From positions 2,356,001 to 2,420,000 of the forward strand of contig NZ_CP182486.1 in assembly GCF_052327305.1 (NCBI RefSeq): DNA of 64,000 bases, in the 5' to 3' direction. This DNA comes from Sphingobium sp052327305. GTDB lineage: Bacteria > Pseudomonadota > Alphaproteobacteria > Sphingomonadales > Sphingomonadaceae. Below, piece after piece: positions 8,446 through 17,416 of the stretch. The position numbers and the translations under genes were made by a program. The notes under the pieces are model-generated. The model worked only from the letters and a program-made list of their open reading frames with translations, was not told the origin of the DNA and ran no database searches. Position 1 is the stretch's first letter, and every line of letters begins with the position of its first letter.

Positions 8446-8871
8446 CTAACCTTCGCGATGATAAGGATGATTGGCAAGGATGCTGGTGGCGCGCCAGAGT
8501 TGCTCTGCGAGCATGGCGCGTGCCATCATGTGTGGCCATGTCATCGGGCCGAAGGCGAGGCGATGGGACGCAGCCGCCCGCTCCGCGTCCGAAAAGCCGT
8601 CCGCCGCGCCGATCAGGAAACGACACTCGCGGACACCGTCGTCCCGCCATTTGCCGAGGCGCTCGGCAAAGGCCATGGACGTGAACGTATCGCCGCCCTC
8701 GTCGAGCATCATGATGATCGCGGGAGATGGCGGGGGAGGTGGCGCCTTGCCGCCCTGGTCAGGCAACTCGGTGAGTTTTGTCGGCCAGCCGATCCGCTTC
8801 ATATAGCGATCGAAAAGCTCGGCCTCTGGCGAGCGGCCAATGCGGCCACGCGCCACGATATGGAGCAGCAC
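8446..8871 (-). CDS. rlmH: 23S rRNA (pseudouridine1915-N3)-methyltransferase RlmH
   Basis: A 141-residue SPOUT methyltransferase. It starts MLLHIVARGRIGRSPEAEL and has IIMMLDEGGDTFTSMAFAERLG, FLIGAADGFSD and the C-terminal knot segment WPHMMARAMLAEQLWRATSI. RlmH methylates N3 of pseudouridine 1915 in helix 69 of 23S rRNA on assembled ribosomes. A Pro run (KAPPPPPSP) lies between strands, an insertion also common in relatives. It sits in a minus-strand run with rsfS and nadD, the usual arrangement. Confidence 0.94.
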   Translation of the reverse strand: MLLHIVARGRIGRSPEAELFDRYMKRIGWPTKLTELPDQGGKAPPPPPSPAIIMMLDEGGDTFTSMAFAERLGKWRDDGVRECRFLIGAADGFSDAERAAASHRLAFGPMTWPHMMARAMLAEQLWRATSILANHPYHREG

Positions 8872-8912
8872 CGATTATCCTCTTCCGGTCTTGATCGATA
8901 CTGGGCTGTGCG

Positions 8913-9323
8913 TCAGGCTTCGCCGGCGGTGGGCGTATCCGCGAAACCCCACATGCGCTCGAGATTGTAGAAGCTGCGCACTTCGGGCCGGAAAAGATGG
9001 ACGATGACGTCACCGGCGTCGATCAGCACCCAGTCCGCGACAGGCAGGCCTTCCAGCCGCACGTTGCGGCCGAACTTCTGCTTGACCCGCTCGGCAAGCT
9101 TGGTCGCCATTGCCGCGACCTGACGGGAGGAGCGACCCGACGCAATCACCATATGGTCCGCGATGCTGCTCTTGCCCGCGAGAGGGATGGTCACGACTTC
9201 CTGCGCCTGATCGTCGTCAAGGCTGGCGAGGATGGCCTCATGCAGCGCGTCGGACAATGGGTCGGCAGGCAGGGGAGCCGGGCCCGCATCATTGGCGGCG
9301 CGGCGGCTGGACTGGGTCTGCAT
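8913..9323 (-). CDS. rsfS: Ribosome silencing factor RsfS
   Basis: A 136-residue protein of the RsfS/Iojap family, which binds L14 and blocks subunit joining in starvation. Motifs: LHEAILASLDDDQAQEVVTIPLAGKSSIADHMVIASG, VADWVLIDAGDVIVHLFRPEVRSFYNLERMW in pieces along 30-130. ATG 9323 (MQTQSSRRAAND) is used; GTG 9338, which overlaps the nadD stop as GTGA, is an alternative. The AGGAG lies 14 bases from the ATG and almost touches the GTG, so the start is unsettled. It is translationally linked to nadD. Confidence 0.9.
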   Translation of the reverse strand: MQTQSSRRAANDAGPAPLPADPLSDALHEAILASLDDDQAQEVVTIPLAGKSSIADHMVIASGRSSRQVAAMATKLAERVKQKFGRNVRLEGLPVADWVLIDAGDVIVHLFRPEVRSFYNLERMWGFADTPTAGEA

Positions 9324-9334
9324 GTCGGGCAATG

Positions 9335-9991
9335 TCACTCCTGTGAAAATATGGCGCGACCGGTGATACCATCGCGCGGACGCGAATGGGCGAATTTCCG
9401 GTGCCATTGGGGTGCGGCCTGCCGCAGGGCGGTCGCGGATCGCGGATCGGGGCGAAAGCGCAGAAGCACGAGCGCCGGCAGTCTCCACTTCGTCCATTGT
9501 CGCGAATGGCGGGCGGCCCGGACGAACGGCCGCAACCAGATCATGGCAGGGTTACCATGGGTGAGCGCATCATATCGTGGACGGGCGATTACGGCAATGG
9601 GCATGAGTCTCGTTATGTCCCGCCACTGTTTCCACTGATGGAACTGGAGCATATTGTCTCCTCCCATCAGCCAGACAAACCGGATATGCGGGTAGCGCCG
9701 CTGCAATGCGCCGAGCGTATCGACCGTGTAGCGCGTGCCCAGTTTGCGCTCGATCGCCGTGACGCGGATCGGCGCGCGGCGTGCCTGCGCTCTTGCGCTC
9801 ATCATGCGCGCGGCGAGGGGGGCCATGCCTGCACGGGGCTTGAGCGGATTGCCCGGCGAGACGAGCCACCAGACCTCGTCCAGCCCTAGCGCGTCCGCCG
9901 CGAAGAGCGAGATCGCGCGGTGACCGCCATGGGCAGGGTTGAACGACCCGCCCAGCAGCCCAACGCGTCGTGCTTTGCCCATTGGATGCAT
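9335..9991 (-). CDS. nadD: Nicotinate-nucleotide adenylyltransferase NadD
   Basis: A 218-residue nucleotidyltransferase with the family signature GGSFNPAHGGHRAIS near the start (about 14-28), WLVSPGNPLKP and TRYTVDTLGALQ. It adenylates nicotinate mononucleotide to deamido-NAD. The open frame extends far upstream, but only as a shadow of nhaA. ATG 9991 (MHPMGKARRVG) starts five bases after the nhaA stop; ATG 9982 is a second option. The gene order nadD-rsfS-rlmH is widely conserved. Confidence 0.93.
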   Translation of the reverse strand: MHPMGKARRVGLLGGSFNPAHGGHRAISLFAADALGLDEVWWLVSPGNPLKPRAGMAPLAARMMSARAQARRAPIRVTAIERKLGTRYTVDTLGALQRRYPHIRFVWLMGGDNMLQFHQWKQWRDITRLMPIAVIARPRYDALTHGNPAMIWLRPFVRAARHSRQWTKWRLPALVLLRFRPDPRSATALRQAAPQWHRKFAHSRPRDGITGRAIFSQE

Positions 9992-9996
9992 TGCGC

Positions 9997-11280
9997 CTAG
10001 CCCCTCGTGTCGCCGTCGATCTCGATCTCCCGGTCGAGCGCCGCCTCGACATCGGCATGTCTGGGATGGAGAGGGGCCAGCCGGAGGACGAGAAATCCGC
10101 AAATGGCGGAAATGAGGGAGCCGGCAAGAATGCCGATCTTGGCCTCTTCGACAAGGTCCGGCCGCGTCGGAAAGGCGAGGCCGCCGATAAATAGACTCAT
10201 GGTGAAGCCAATGCCGCACAAAAGCGCGAGGCCGTGAACCTGCATCCAGGTTGCGCCGCGTGGCATGGCGGCGAGGCCGGTCTTCACACAAAGCCAGATC
10301 GCGCTGAAAATGCCGATCTGTTTGCCTAGAAAGAGGCCAAGGGCGATGCCGAGCGGCAAACGGTGAGTGAGAGCGCCCATCCCTTCCGGTCCAAGCGCGA
10401 CGCCCGCATTGGCGAAGCCGAAGAGGGGCACGATCAGATAGGCGCTCCACGGATGAAGCGCGTGTTCCAGCCGGTGCAGAGGACTCTCGACTGCGTCCGG
10501 GGCGCCGGGCGTGACACGAATGGGAATGGCAAATGCGGCGACGACACCGGCGATCGTGGCGTGGACGCCCGATAGCAGCACGAAGAACCACAAGGCGACC
10601 GCCGCGCCGAGATAGGGCCAGAGCCGGTCTATGCCCAGCCTGTTCATCGCCATCATGCCACCGAAGATCAGCGCTGCAGCTAGAAGCGCCGCGCCACTAA
10701 TATCGGAGGTATAGGCCAGGGCGATGATCGCGACCGCGCCCATGTCATCGACGATGGCGATCGTGGTCAGGAGCAGCTTGAGCGAGAGCGGTGCCCGGTT
10801 GCCGAGGAGCGCGAGCACACCGATCGCGAAGGCGATGTCTGTCGCAGCCGGAATGGCCCAGCCTGCGGCAAGATCGAAATGCAACCGGGTGACGAACAGA
10901 AAGGCGATTGCAGGCACGGCCATTCCCGCGAGCGCCGCGATCATTGGGAGAATCCGCTGGTCCCAGCTGGAAAGGCGTCCGTCCAGCCATTCCCGCTTTA
11001 TCTCCAGCCCGACGACGAAGAAGAAAATCGCCATCAATCCGTCGTTGATCCACAGATGCGGCGTCATTTCCCCGAGCTTGGCCGAGAGCATATGGCCCAG
11101 CGGCAAGTGGAGCAGATCATGATAATATTGCTCTGCGCCCGGCACCCCGTTCACCAGAATGAGGGCGAGAGCCGAGGCGGCGATGAGCAGCGCCCCGCCG
11201 CCCGCCTCGCCGCGCAGAAACTGCCTCAGCACAGACGGGGCGTTTGACAGGCTCAGGCCAGCGTCATGCGCCTTGGACAT
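9997..11280 (-). CDS. nhaA: Na+/H+ antiporter NhaA
   Basis: A 427-residue protein with about 12 hydrophobic segments. The key motif IVDDMGAVAIIALAYT holds the paired Asp residues of the Na+/H+ site. Other landmarks are LWINDGLMAIFFFVVGLEIKRE in parts, AIPAATDIAFAIGVL and the final GIGFTMSLFIGGLAF. It exports Na+ in exchange for protons at alkaline pH or high salt. It is longer than E. coli NhaA (388) because of a hydrophilic tail (PRHADVEAALDREIEIDGD). It is divergent from the NfrB-like gene across about 130 bp. Confidence 0.94.
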   Translation of the reverse strand: MSKAHDAGLSLSNAPSVLRQFLRGEAGGGALLIAASALALILVNGVPGAEQYYHDLLHLPLGHMLSAKLGEMTPHLWINDGLMAIFFFVVGLEIKREWLDGRLSSWDQRILPMIAALAGMAVPAIAFLFVTRLHFDLAAGWAIPAATDIAFAIGVLALLGNRAPLSLKLLLTTIAIVDDMGAVAIIALAYTSDISGAALLAAALIFGGMMAMNRLGIDRLWPYLGAAVALWFFVLLSGVHATIAGVVAAFAIPIRVTPGAPDAVESPLHRLEHALHPWSAYLIVPLFGFANAGVALGPEGMGALTHRLPLGIALGLFLGKQIGIFSAIWLCVKTGLAAMPRGATWMQVHGLALLCGIGFTMSLFIGGLAFPTRPDLVEEAKIGILAGSLISAICGFLVLRLAPLHPRHADVEAALDREIEIDGDTRG

Positions 11281-11413
11281 GCCTCCGGTTAGGGACGCCA
11301 GTCGGACAGGTCAAACGCAACCGACTGAGTTCTTAACGCTCTTGCCCGAATCGTTTCGGTATGGCGCTATTACCCCGCGCAGTCTTTTTAAGATTCGCAC
11401 CCGGGGGGAATCT

Positions 11414-12796
11414 GTGCTGACTGTTCTGGCATTCGTTCGAGACGAATTGCTGTTGTTTGCCGCTGTTGGCCTGCTGGCTGGCGGTCTCGACGACTTGTGC
11501 GTCGATCTCATCTATATCGTTCGCCGGCTTTGGCGCCGCATCGCCATATATAGTCGCTTTCCAAAGATGACGACAGAGGGTCTTCCGCCTGTCGGCAGCA
11601 TTGGCCCGGTCGCGGTCTTCGTGCCTGCATGGGATGAATCGGCGGTGATCGGCCAGATGGTGCGCGGATGCATGAAAGCGTGGGGAGGAGAGGACGTCCA
11701 TCTCTTCATCGGCGTCTATCCCAATGACAAGCCGACCATCGCCGCGATTGCGCAAGCTCTTTCAGAGGGCTGGAGCGACCATGTGACGGTGGTAATCAAT
11801 GGGCGGCCCGGCCCCACGACCAAGGCGGATGCGCTCAACTGCTGCTGGCGCGCAATGCTTCGCTGGGAAAAGGATGAAAAGCGCCGGATGCGGGCGGTCG
11901 TCCTCCACGATGCCGAAGATGTGGTGCACCCGGATTCCATTCGGCTGATCGGCTGGCTAGCCGAGCGCTTTTCTCTCGTGCAATTGCCAGTGCTGCCGCT
12001 GGTCGCCTCCGGCTCGCGCTGGATATCGGGCCATTATTGTGACGAGTTCGCGGAGGCGCATGGCAAGGCCCTGCTGGTACGAGAGGCGCTGGGGGCTTCC
12101 ATGCCATCGGCGGGGGTCGGCTGCGGTTTTTCGCGGAGCGTGATGGGGGAGGTCGCCCGCCGGCGAGACGGTAGCCCCTTCGATGAATCGAGCCTCACGG
12201 AGGATTACGAACTGGGGCTGCGTATCTCGGAGATGGGCGGCCGGGGCATTCTCGTGCGCATGCGCGACGCGCGCGGCGCGCTGATCGCCACCCAGGAATA
12301 TTTCCCGGATACGCTGTCCGCCGCGGTCAAACAGAAGGCTCGCTGGACTGTCGGCATCGCGCTGGCGGGCTGGGATCGCCTAGGATGGAGCGGGGGACTG
12401 GGCGAAACCTGGATGCGCTTGCGGGATCGCAGGGCGACCCTTGCCGCGATCGTGCTGCTGGCCGCCTATGCCGGAATGCTGCTGACAGCTGGGCTCTGGA
12501 TGATCGAAGGGCTTGCTCTTATCTCGCTTCCGCCGCTCCCCCCCGCGCTTACGTTTCTGCTCGGCCTGAACGCCGCGCTGCTCGTTTGGCGGCTTTCGGT
12601 TCGGGCTTGTTTCGTGTGGGAGGCCTATGGCCCTGCCGAGGCGCTGCGCTCAGTGCCGCGCACTTTCGTGGCGAACATCGTCCAGATGCTTGCCGCGCGC
12701 CGGGCTCTCATCATCTACCTCCGTCATCTGCGGGGCGAGAAGCTGGTTTGGGATAAAACCGCACACCGCTTCCCCGATCAGGCCACGGTCGCATGA
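11414..12796 (+). CDS. NfrB-like membrane glycosyltransferase lacking the C-terminal MshEN domain
   Basis: About 460 residues from GTG 11414 (GGGGGAA ribosome site just upstream). After an N-terminal membrane helix and the NfrB-like GLDDLCVDLIYIVRRLWR come the GT2 motifs VPAWDESAVIG, GPTTKADALN, HDAEDVVHP, SLTEDYELGLR and REYFPDT-like TQEYFPDTLSAAVKQKARW (QxxRW), then C-terminal membrane helices. It ends at LVWDKTAHRFPD, the point where E. coli NfrB (WDKTTHDFP) runs on into its c-di-GMP-binding MshEN region. It probably makes and exports a surface glycan. It overlaps the next gene by 4 bp (ATGA). Confidence 0.85.
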   Translation: MLTVLAFVRDELLLFAAVGLLAGGLDDLCVDLIYIVRRLWRRIAIYSRFPKMTTEGLPPVGSIGPVAVFVPAWDESAVIGQMVRGCMKAWGGEDVHLFIGVYPNDKPTIAAIAQALSEGWSDHVTVVINGRPGPTTKADALNCCWRAMLRWEKDEKRRMRAVVLHDAEDVVHPDSIRLIGWLAERFSLVQLPVLPLVASGSRWISGHYCDEFAEAHGKALLVREALGASMPSAGVGCGFSRSVMGEVARRRDGSPFDESSLTEDYELGLRISEMGGRGILVRMRDARGALIATQEYFPDTLSAAVKQKARWTVGIALAGWDRLGWSGGLGETWMRLRDRRATLAAIVLLAAYAGMLLTAGLWMIEGLALISLPPLPPALTFLLGLNAALLVWRLSVRACFVWEAYGPAEALRSVPRTFVANIVQMLAARRALIIYLRHLRGEKLVWDKTAHRFPDQATVA

Positions 12797-13899
12797 GCAC
12801 AGCGGTCCTTGCTCCCGTGCGAAGCGGCCGTCCGCTGCGCTTCCTCTGGCAGATTGTCGGTGGATGGGCCGCGTCCCGGCTCCTCCTCCTCATGGTTCCG
12901 CTGATATGGGTTCGCGCTGAAGGGGCGCCTGCCACCTTCGCTACCGTTGAAGCAGTCTTTCCCATAGCGGAGGTGATGGCTGCACCGCTGGAAATGGGAC
13001 GCTCAGCCAAGGCACGGATCGGCGACATGCTTCCCGCGATCGCGTCTTCCATCTCGTCCGAGGCAGCCGCACTCTCGTCGGAGCAGGGGGGCGGGGGACT
13101 CGGAAGCGGTTTTCCGGGCAGTGCGCTCGCCTATAATCTGGGTTTTATCGACGAGGCGCCCAGCCTTGGCCAGACAGCACTTGCCCGGTTCGCGCCCGGC
13201 ACCCGGCGGCAGCCGGTGGAGACAGCCATTCCGGCCCAACAGGGCGAACAGAATCGTTGGCGCGGCTCAGCATGGGTGCTGTGGCGCCCCGGCGGCGGTG
13301 AGACGGCAGCGGCGGCGGGTAGCCAACTCGGTGGCTCGCAAGCCGGCGCCCGGCTCGACTACGCAATCGGGCAGGTCGCGGGCGGCGACTTCGGCGCTTA
13401 CGGCAGATTGAGCGCCGCGATGGGGACGCCTCATGCTGGTGAGGGTGCGCTCGGCCTGGCGTGGCGTCCATCGCACAGCGTGCCCGCAACCCTCGCCGTC
13501 GAGCGGCGGCAGCGCCTGAGTGCCGGGGGGCGGAGCGCGATGGCTGCCTACGTTGCCGGTGGCCTCAATCCCACTTCGTTGGGGCGAGGAATGGAACTGG
13601 AAGGATATGGGCAGGCCGGCATCGTCGGCTTCGCGCATCCGGACGCCTTCGTCGATGGCAAGATCAGCGTGACGCGCCAACTGACGCGAAAGCAGGCCGC
13701 GCGGGACATCGCGGTCGGCGCCAGCCTGTCGGGCGGTGCGCAGCCCGGCGCCTCCCGGCTGGACGTCGGGCCGGAGGTCCGCGTCCGCCTGCCTCTGGGC
13801 AAAGGGCATGCGCGTCTCTCGGCAGAGTGGCGGGAGCGCGTTGCAGGACATGCGCGGCCCGGTTCCGGCCCTGCCTTCACGCTCATCGGCGAATTTTAG
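12793..13899 (+). CDS. NfrA C-terminal-like outer-membrane barrel protein
   Basis: A 368-residue protein with an N-terminal hydrophobic export segment (about 18-42), a low-complexity Ser/Ala/Gly linker, and a barrel-like region from about 155 (NRWRGSAWVLWRPGG) through GLNPTSLGRGMELEGYGQAG to a C-terminal Phe (AFTLIGEF). That region resembles the C-terminal domain of NfrA, the phage N4 receptor and glycan export partner of NfrB. The long TPR part of enterobacterial NfrA is absent. It is translationally coupled to the NfrB-like gene, so a glycan-export pair is inferred. Confidence 0.75.
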   Translation: MSTAVLAPVRSGRPLRFLWQIVGGWAASRLLLLMVPLIWVRAEGAPATFATVEAVFPIAEVMAAPLEMGRSAKARIGDMLPAIASSISSEAAALSSEQGGGGLGSGFPGSALAYNLGFIDEAPSLGQTALARFAPGTRRQPVETAIPAQQGEQNRWRGSAWVLWRPGGGETAAAAGSQLGGSQAGARLDYAIGQVAGGDFGAYGRLSAAMGTPHAGEGALGLAWRPSHSVPATLAVERRQRLSAGGRSAMAAYVAGGLNPTSLGRGMELEGYGQAGIVGFAHPDAFVDGKISVTRQLTRKQAARDIAVGASLSGGAQPGASRLDVGPEVRVRLPLGKGHARLSAEWRERVAGHARPGSGPAFTLIGEF

Positions 13900-13958
13900 C
13901 GCCTTCGCCTTCCCCGGGCCTTTTTGCCGCCACGGAATGCGGGTAGGCGAGGCGGACC

Positions 13959-14873
13959 ATGGATATCTACCTGCCGATTGCAAACCTGCCGGTGAATGCG
14001 TTCGTCATTGTGGCGCTCGGCGGGCTTGTCGGGCTGCTTTCAGGCATGTTCGGCGTGGGAGGCGGGTTTTTGACGACGCCCTTGCTCATTTTCTATGGAA
14101 TTCCGCCCACGGTCGCCGCCGCCTCCGCCGCCACGCAGGTGACGGGCGCCAGCGTATCGGGCGTGGTCTCTCATCTTCAGCGCAAGACGGTCGATCTGGA
14201 GATGGGCGCGGTGATGGTGGTGGGAGGCATTATCGGTGCGCTTCTCGGGGCGCTGATCTTCGCGATGCTTCAGCGACTGGGGCAAATCGATACCGTCATC
14301 GCAATGCTGTACGTCGTCATGCTTGGCTCGATTGGCCTGCTTATGGCGCGCGAGTCGCTGCAGGCGCTTATCGCCGCGCGCCGGGGCGCTCCCGTTCCCG
14401 CCCGTAAACGCCGGCATCATCCGCTGGTCGCCGCATTGCCCATGCGGTGGAGATTTTATCGCTCGGGCCTTTATATTTCACCGCTCGCCCCGCTCCTGCT
14501 GGGTGTGCTCTCTGGCATCGTGACGATGCTCATGGGGATTGGCGGCGGCTTCGTTCTCGTGCCGGCGATGCTTTACGTGCTGGGTATGACCACGCAGGTC
14601 GTCATCGGCACGTCCCTCTTCCAGATCATATTCGTCACCATGGCGACGACGCTCGTCCATAGCGTCACGACACGCGCGGTCGATCTCGTGCTTGCTTTTC
14701 TCCTGCTCATCGGTTCGGTCGTCGGCGCGCAGGTGGGGGGACGGATTTCTATGAAGGTCCCGTCCGAATATCTGCGGATCGTCCTGGCGGTCATCGTCCT
14801 CATCGTCGCGATCCGCATGGCGCTCGGTCTCGGCTGGCGGCCCGACGAGATATACACGGTGGCCTTGGGGTGA
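13959..14873 (+). CDS. TSUP family (TauE/SafE) membrane transporter
   Basis: A 304-residue protein with two repeats of the TSUP fold: GGLVGLLSGMFGVGGGFLTTPLL near 25 and SGIVTMLMGIGGGFVLVPAML near 190, with about eight to nine helices. The family exports sulfite, sulfoacetate or related organosulfur anions; the substrate here is not readable. The next gene (TIGR02186) starts inside its stop codon, a pairing seen in other alphaproteobacteria. Confidence 0.9.
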   Translation: MDIYLPIANLPVNAFVIVALGGLVGLLSGMFGVGGGFLTTPLLIFYGIPPTVAAASAATQVTGASVSGVVSHLQRKTVDLEMGAVMVVGGIIGALLGALIFAMLQRLGQIDTVIAMLYVVMLGSIGLLMARESLQALIAARRGAPVPARKRRHHPLVAALPMRWRFYRSGLYISPLAPLLLGVLSGIVTMLMGIGGGFVLVPAMLYVLGMTTQVVIGTSLFQIIFVTMATTLVHSVTTRAVDLVLAFLLLIGSVVGAQVGGRISMKVPSEYLRIVLAVIVLIVAIRMALGLGWRPDEIYTVALG

Positions 14874-15637
14874 GGCGGCTCGCGCTTGCCTTGCTGCTTG
14901 CTTTCGTGCCCGCGCTGGTCGGCGCGACGGGCGCGCAGCCTGTGCTGGTGCCGGACGTCTCCCAGCGGGAAATCGAGATCCGCTACAGCTTTTCCGGCGC
15001 TGAGCTGCTGCTTTTCGGCGCGATTCTCTATCCTGGCGGACGCCTGCCGGACAAGCCGGCGAACATCGTCGTCGTGCTCAAGGGGCCGAGTCAGCCCATC
15101 GTCATGCGCGAGAAGCAGAAGATCGCCGGCATCTGGGTCAATGCGGACAGCGCCAGTTTCCGCTCGGCGCCGAGCTTCTATGCCTATGCGTCCTCCCGGC
15201 CGCTGAAGGAACTGGTCGACGAGCGCACCGCCGCCATTTACGAGCTGGGCCTCGACAATCTGCAGCTTTCCCCCGCCTCGCTCAACAATACTGCCGAGAT
15301 CAGCCGTTTCGCCGCTGGCCTCAACGATCTGCGCCGGCGCAGCGGGCTCTATGTCGAGCAGCCCGGCACCGTGGAGATCAGCGACGGCGTGCTCTACCGC
15401 GCCCGGCTGCCGCTCTCGGCCCGTGTGGTCGTGGGGACGTACACCGCCGAGACGTTCCTTGTGCAGGATGGGCGCGTGGTGGCGGCGGCGGTGCGGGAGA
15501 TCGAGGTTCGCAAGTCCGGCTTCGAGCGCGTAATGGGCACGTTCGCGGAAGATTACGGATTTCTCTATGGCATCGTCGCCGTCCTGCTCGCGCTGGGCAT
15601 GGGCGGCATTGCGGGACTGGTTGCCCGCCGCCTCTAG
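14870..15637 (+). CDS. TIGR02186 family conserved membrane protein
   Basis: A 255-residue protein with a signal peptide (about 1-22), a long periplasmic part (QREIEIRYSFSGAELLLFGAI, PANIVVVLKGPSQPI, KIAGIWVNADSASF) and one C-terminal membrane helix (FLYGIVAVLLALGMGGIAGLV). This matches the putative transmembrane family TIGR02186, usually encoded next to a TSUP transporter. The start is GTG 14870, overlapping the TSUP stop (GTGA), so production is coupled. A role as accessory subunit of the transporter is inferred. Confidence 0.85.
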   Translation: MRRLALALLLAFVPALVGATGAQPVLVPDVSQREIEIRYSFSGAELLLFGAILYPGGRLPDKPANIVVVLKGPSQPIVMREKQKIAGIWVNADSASFRSAPSFYAYASSRPLKELVDERTAAIYELGLDNLQLSPASLNNTAEISRFAAGLNDLRRRSGLYVEQPGTVEISDGVLYRARLPLSARVVVGTYTAETFLVQDGRVVAAAVREIEVRKSGFERVMGTFAEDYGFLYGIVAVLLALGMGGIAGLVARRL

Positions 15638-15654
15638 CAGCACTTTATTTACTC

Positions 15655-17370
15655 GTGCGCGCTACTTCCGGCCTGATTGGCCAGGGAGACTATGGCGCTG
15701 TGAACTTCATGACCGGCCAGTTGGGGGGTGTCGAACTCCCTCAGGCGCAGGACGCCTCGCTCCGGCGGGCTGCCGAACTCGTCTTCGGCGTCGTCTCCAG
15801 TCTCGTGGGCGGCAGCGCGCGCGTTTTGCTGGATATTGCCGGTATGGAGCGCCTTGCGGGCAACGAAGATCCCATCCTCGCAATGGCGGGCAATGTCGGC
15901 AGCCAGATCAAGCTGCGGGTCGGCAACAGCTGGATCGTCGCGACCGTTCGCACGCTGGCCCTCGATGATCGCACCGCGCGCCATCTGCTCGCCGATATCG
16001 ACTTTCTGGGCGAGGGGGATCAGGAGCGCCTGACCGGCCGCATCTTCAACTTCCGGCGCGGCGTCACGCGCTTTCCGCTGCCGGGGACCGAAGTGCTCCC
16101 TGTTTCTACGGCGGACATGCAGGAGATCTACGCCTCGCATGACCGCGCCCGTATCGAGATCGGCACGGTCTATCCCACCGAGAAAACCCGCGCTGCTCTC
16201 CATGTCGACGCTCTGCTGGGCAAGCACTTCGCTCTTCTGGGCTCGACCGGCACGGGCAAGTCCACCGCGACAGCGCTGATCCTTCACCGCATCTGCGATC
16301 TGTCGCCGCAGGGTCACATCGTCATGGTCGATCCGCACGGCGAATATGGCGCTGCCTTCGCGAATAACGGCGAGGTCTATGACGCCGGCAATCTCGAGCT
16401 GCCTTATTGGCTGATGAATTTCGAGGAGCATTGCGAAGTGTTCGTCACGTCGCATGGCCCGGAACGCGCGCAGGATTGCGATATTCTCGCCAAGTGCCTG
16501 CTTGCCGCGCGGTCCCGAAACCGCCTCGCCGAGGGACTGGGCAGGCTGACCGTCGACTCGCCCGTGCCCTATCTGCTGTCCGACCTCTCCGCGATCCTCG
16601 CCAACGAGATGGGCAAGCTGGAGAAGAGCACGAGCACGCTGCCTTATCTGCGCCTGCGCACCCGGCTGGATGAGATTAAAGCCGATCCTCGATACAGCTT
16701 CATGTTCTCAGGCATGCTGGTGGCGGACTCGATGCAGTCCTTCCTGTCCAAGATTTTCCGCCTGCCCGCGGAGGGCCGCCCAATCTCGATTATCGATACG
16801 TCCAGCATGCCGTCGGAAATCACGCATGTGGTCGTCTCGGTGCTGGCGCGCTTGATCTTCGATTTCGCGATCTGGTCGCGCGGCGAAGAACAGAAACCGA
16901 TCCTGCTCGTGTGCGAGGAAGCGCATCGCTACATTCCGGCGAACACGGCCGGGGAAGGCCAGTCGGTTCGTCGCATTCTGGAGCGGATCGCGAAGGAAGG
17001 CCGCAAATACGGCGTTTCGCTGGGCCTCATCACGCAGCGTCCGTCCGACCTTGCCGAGGGCGTCCTTTCCCAATGCGGCACCATTCTGGCGATGCGCCTC
17101 AACAACGAGCGCGATCAGATGTTCGTGAAGGGCGCAATGCCGGAGGGGTCGCGCGGTTTCCTCGACGCCATCCCGGCGCTGCGCAATCGCGAATGCATCG
17201 TATGCGGCGAAGGCGTGTCGATCCCCGTGCGCGTCGGCTTTGACGATCTCGAACCCGCGCGCAGGCCGGCATCGGCCGATCCGGTTTTCACCGAGTTGTG
17301 GCGCCGGTCAGGCGGCGAGGGCGAGATGATCGAGCGGACGATCAATCGCTGGCGCAGTCAGGGGCGGTAA
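15655..17370 (+). CDS. HerA-like ATPase (HAS-barrel + FtsK/HerA motor)
   Basis: A 571-residue protein with an N-terminal barrel (about 1-165), Walker A GSTGTGKST (about 196-204), VDPHGEYG, Walker B ILLVCEEAHRYIP (about 420) and the sensor segment GLITQRPSDLAEGVLSQC with a downstream Arg-rich finger region. HerA proteins are hexameric DNA translocases that work with the NurA nuclease in end resection; bacterial stand-alone copies are poorly understood. No NurA is nearby. GTG 15655 lacks a good ribosome site; GTG 15700, after AGGGAG, is an alternative start. Confidence 0.88.
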   Translation: MRATSGLIGQGDYGAVNFMTGQLGGVELPQAQDASLRRAAELVFGVVSSLVGGSARVLLDIAGMERLAGNEDPILAMAGNVGSQIKLRVGNSWIVATVRTLALDDRTARHLLADIDFLGEGDQERLTGRIFNFRRGVTRFPLPGTEVLPVSTADMQEIYASHDRARIEIGTVYPTEKTRAALHVDALLGKHFALLGSTGTGKSTATALILHRICDLSPQGHIVMVDPHGEYGAAFANNGEVYDAGNLELPYWLMNFEEHCEVFVTSHGPERAQDCDILAKCLLAARSRNRLAEGLGRLTVDSPVPYLLSDLSAILANEMGKLEKSTSTLPYLRLRTRLDEIKADPRYSFMFSGMLVADSMQSFLSKIFRLPAEGRPISIIDTSSMPSEITHVVVSVLARLIFDFAIWSRGEEQKPILLVCEEAHRYIPANTAGEGQSVRRILERIAKEGRKYGVSLGLITQRPSDLAEGVLSQCGTILAMRLNNERDQMFVKGAMPEGSRGFLDAIPALRNRECIVCGEGVSIPVRVGFDDLEPARRPASADPVFTELWRRSGGEGEMIERTINRWRSQGR

Positions 17371-17416
17371 AAGCAACGCCCCAGTCAGATCGCCGTCAGC
17401 GCTGGATGTCTTGCGC

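Noticed and set aside
12385..12756. Frames inside the NfrB-like gene
   Set aside because: Alternate-frame shadows of the glycosyltransferase coding region.
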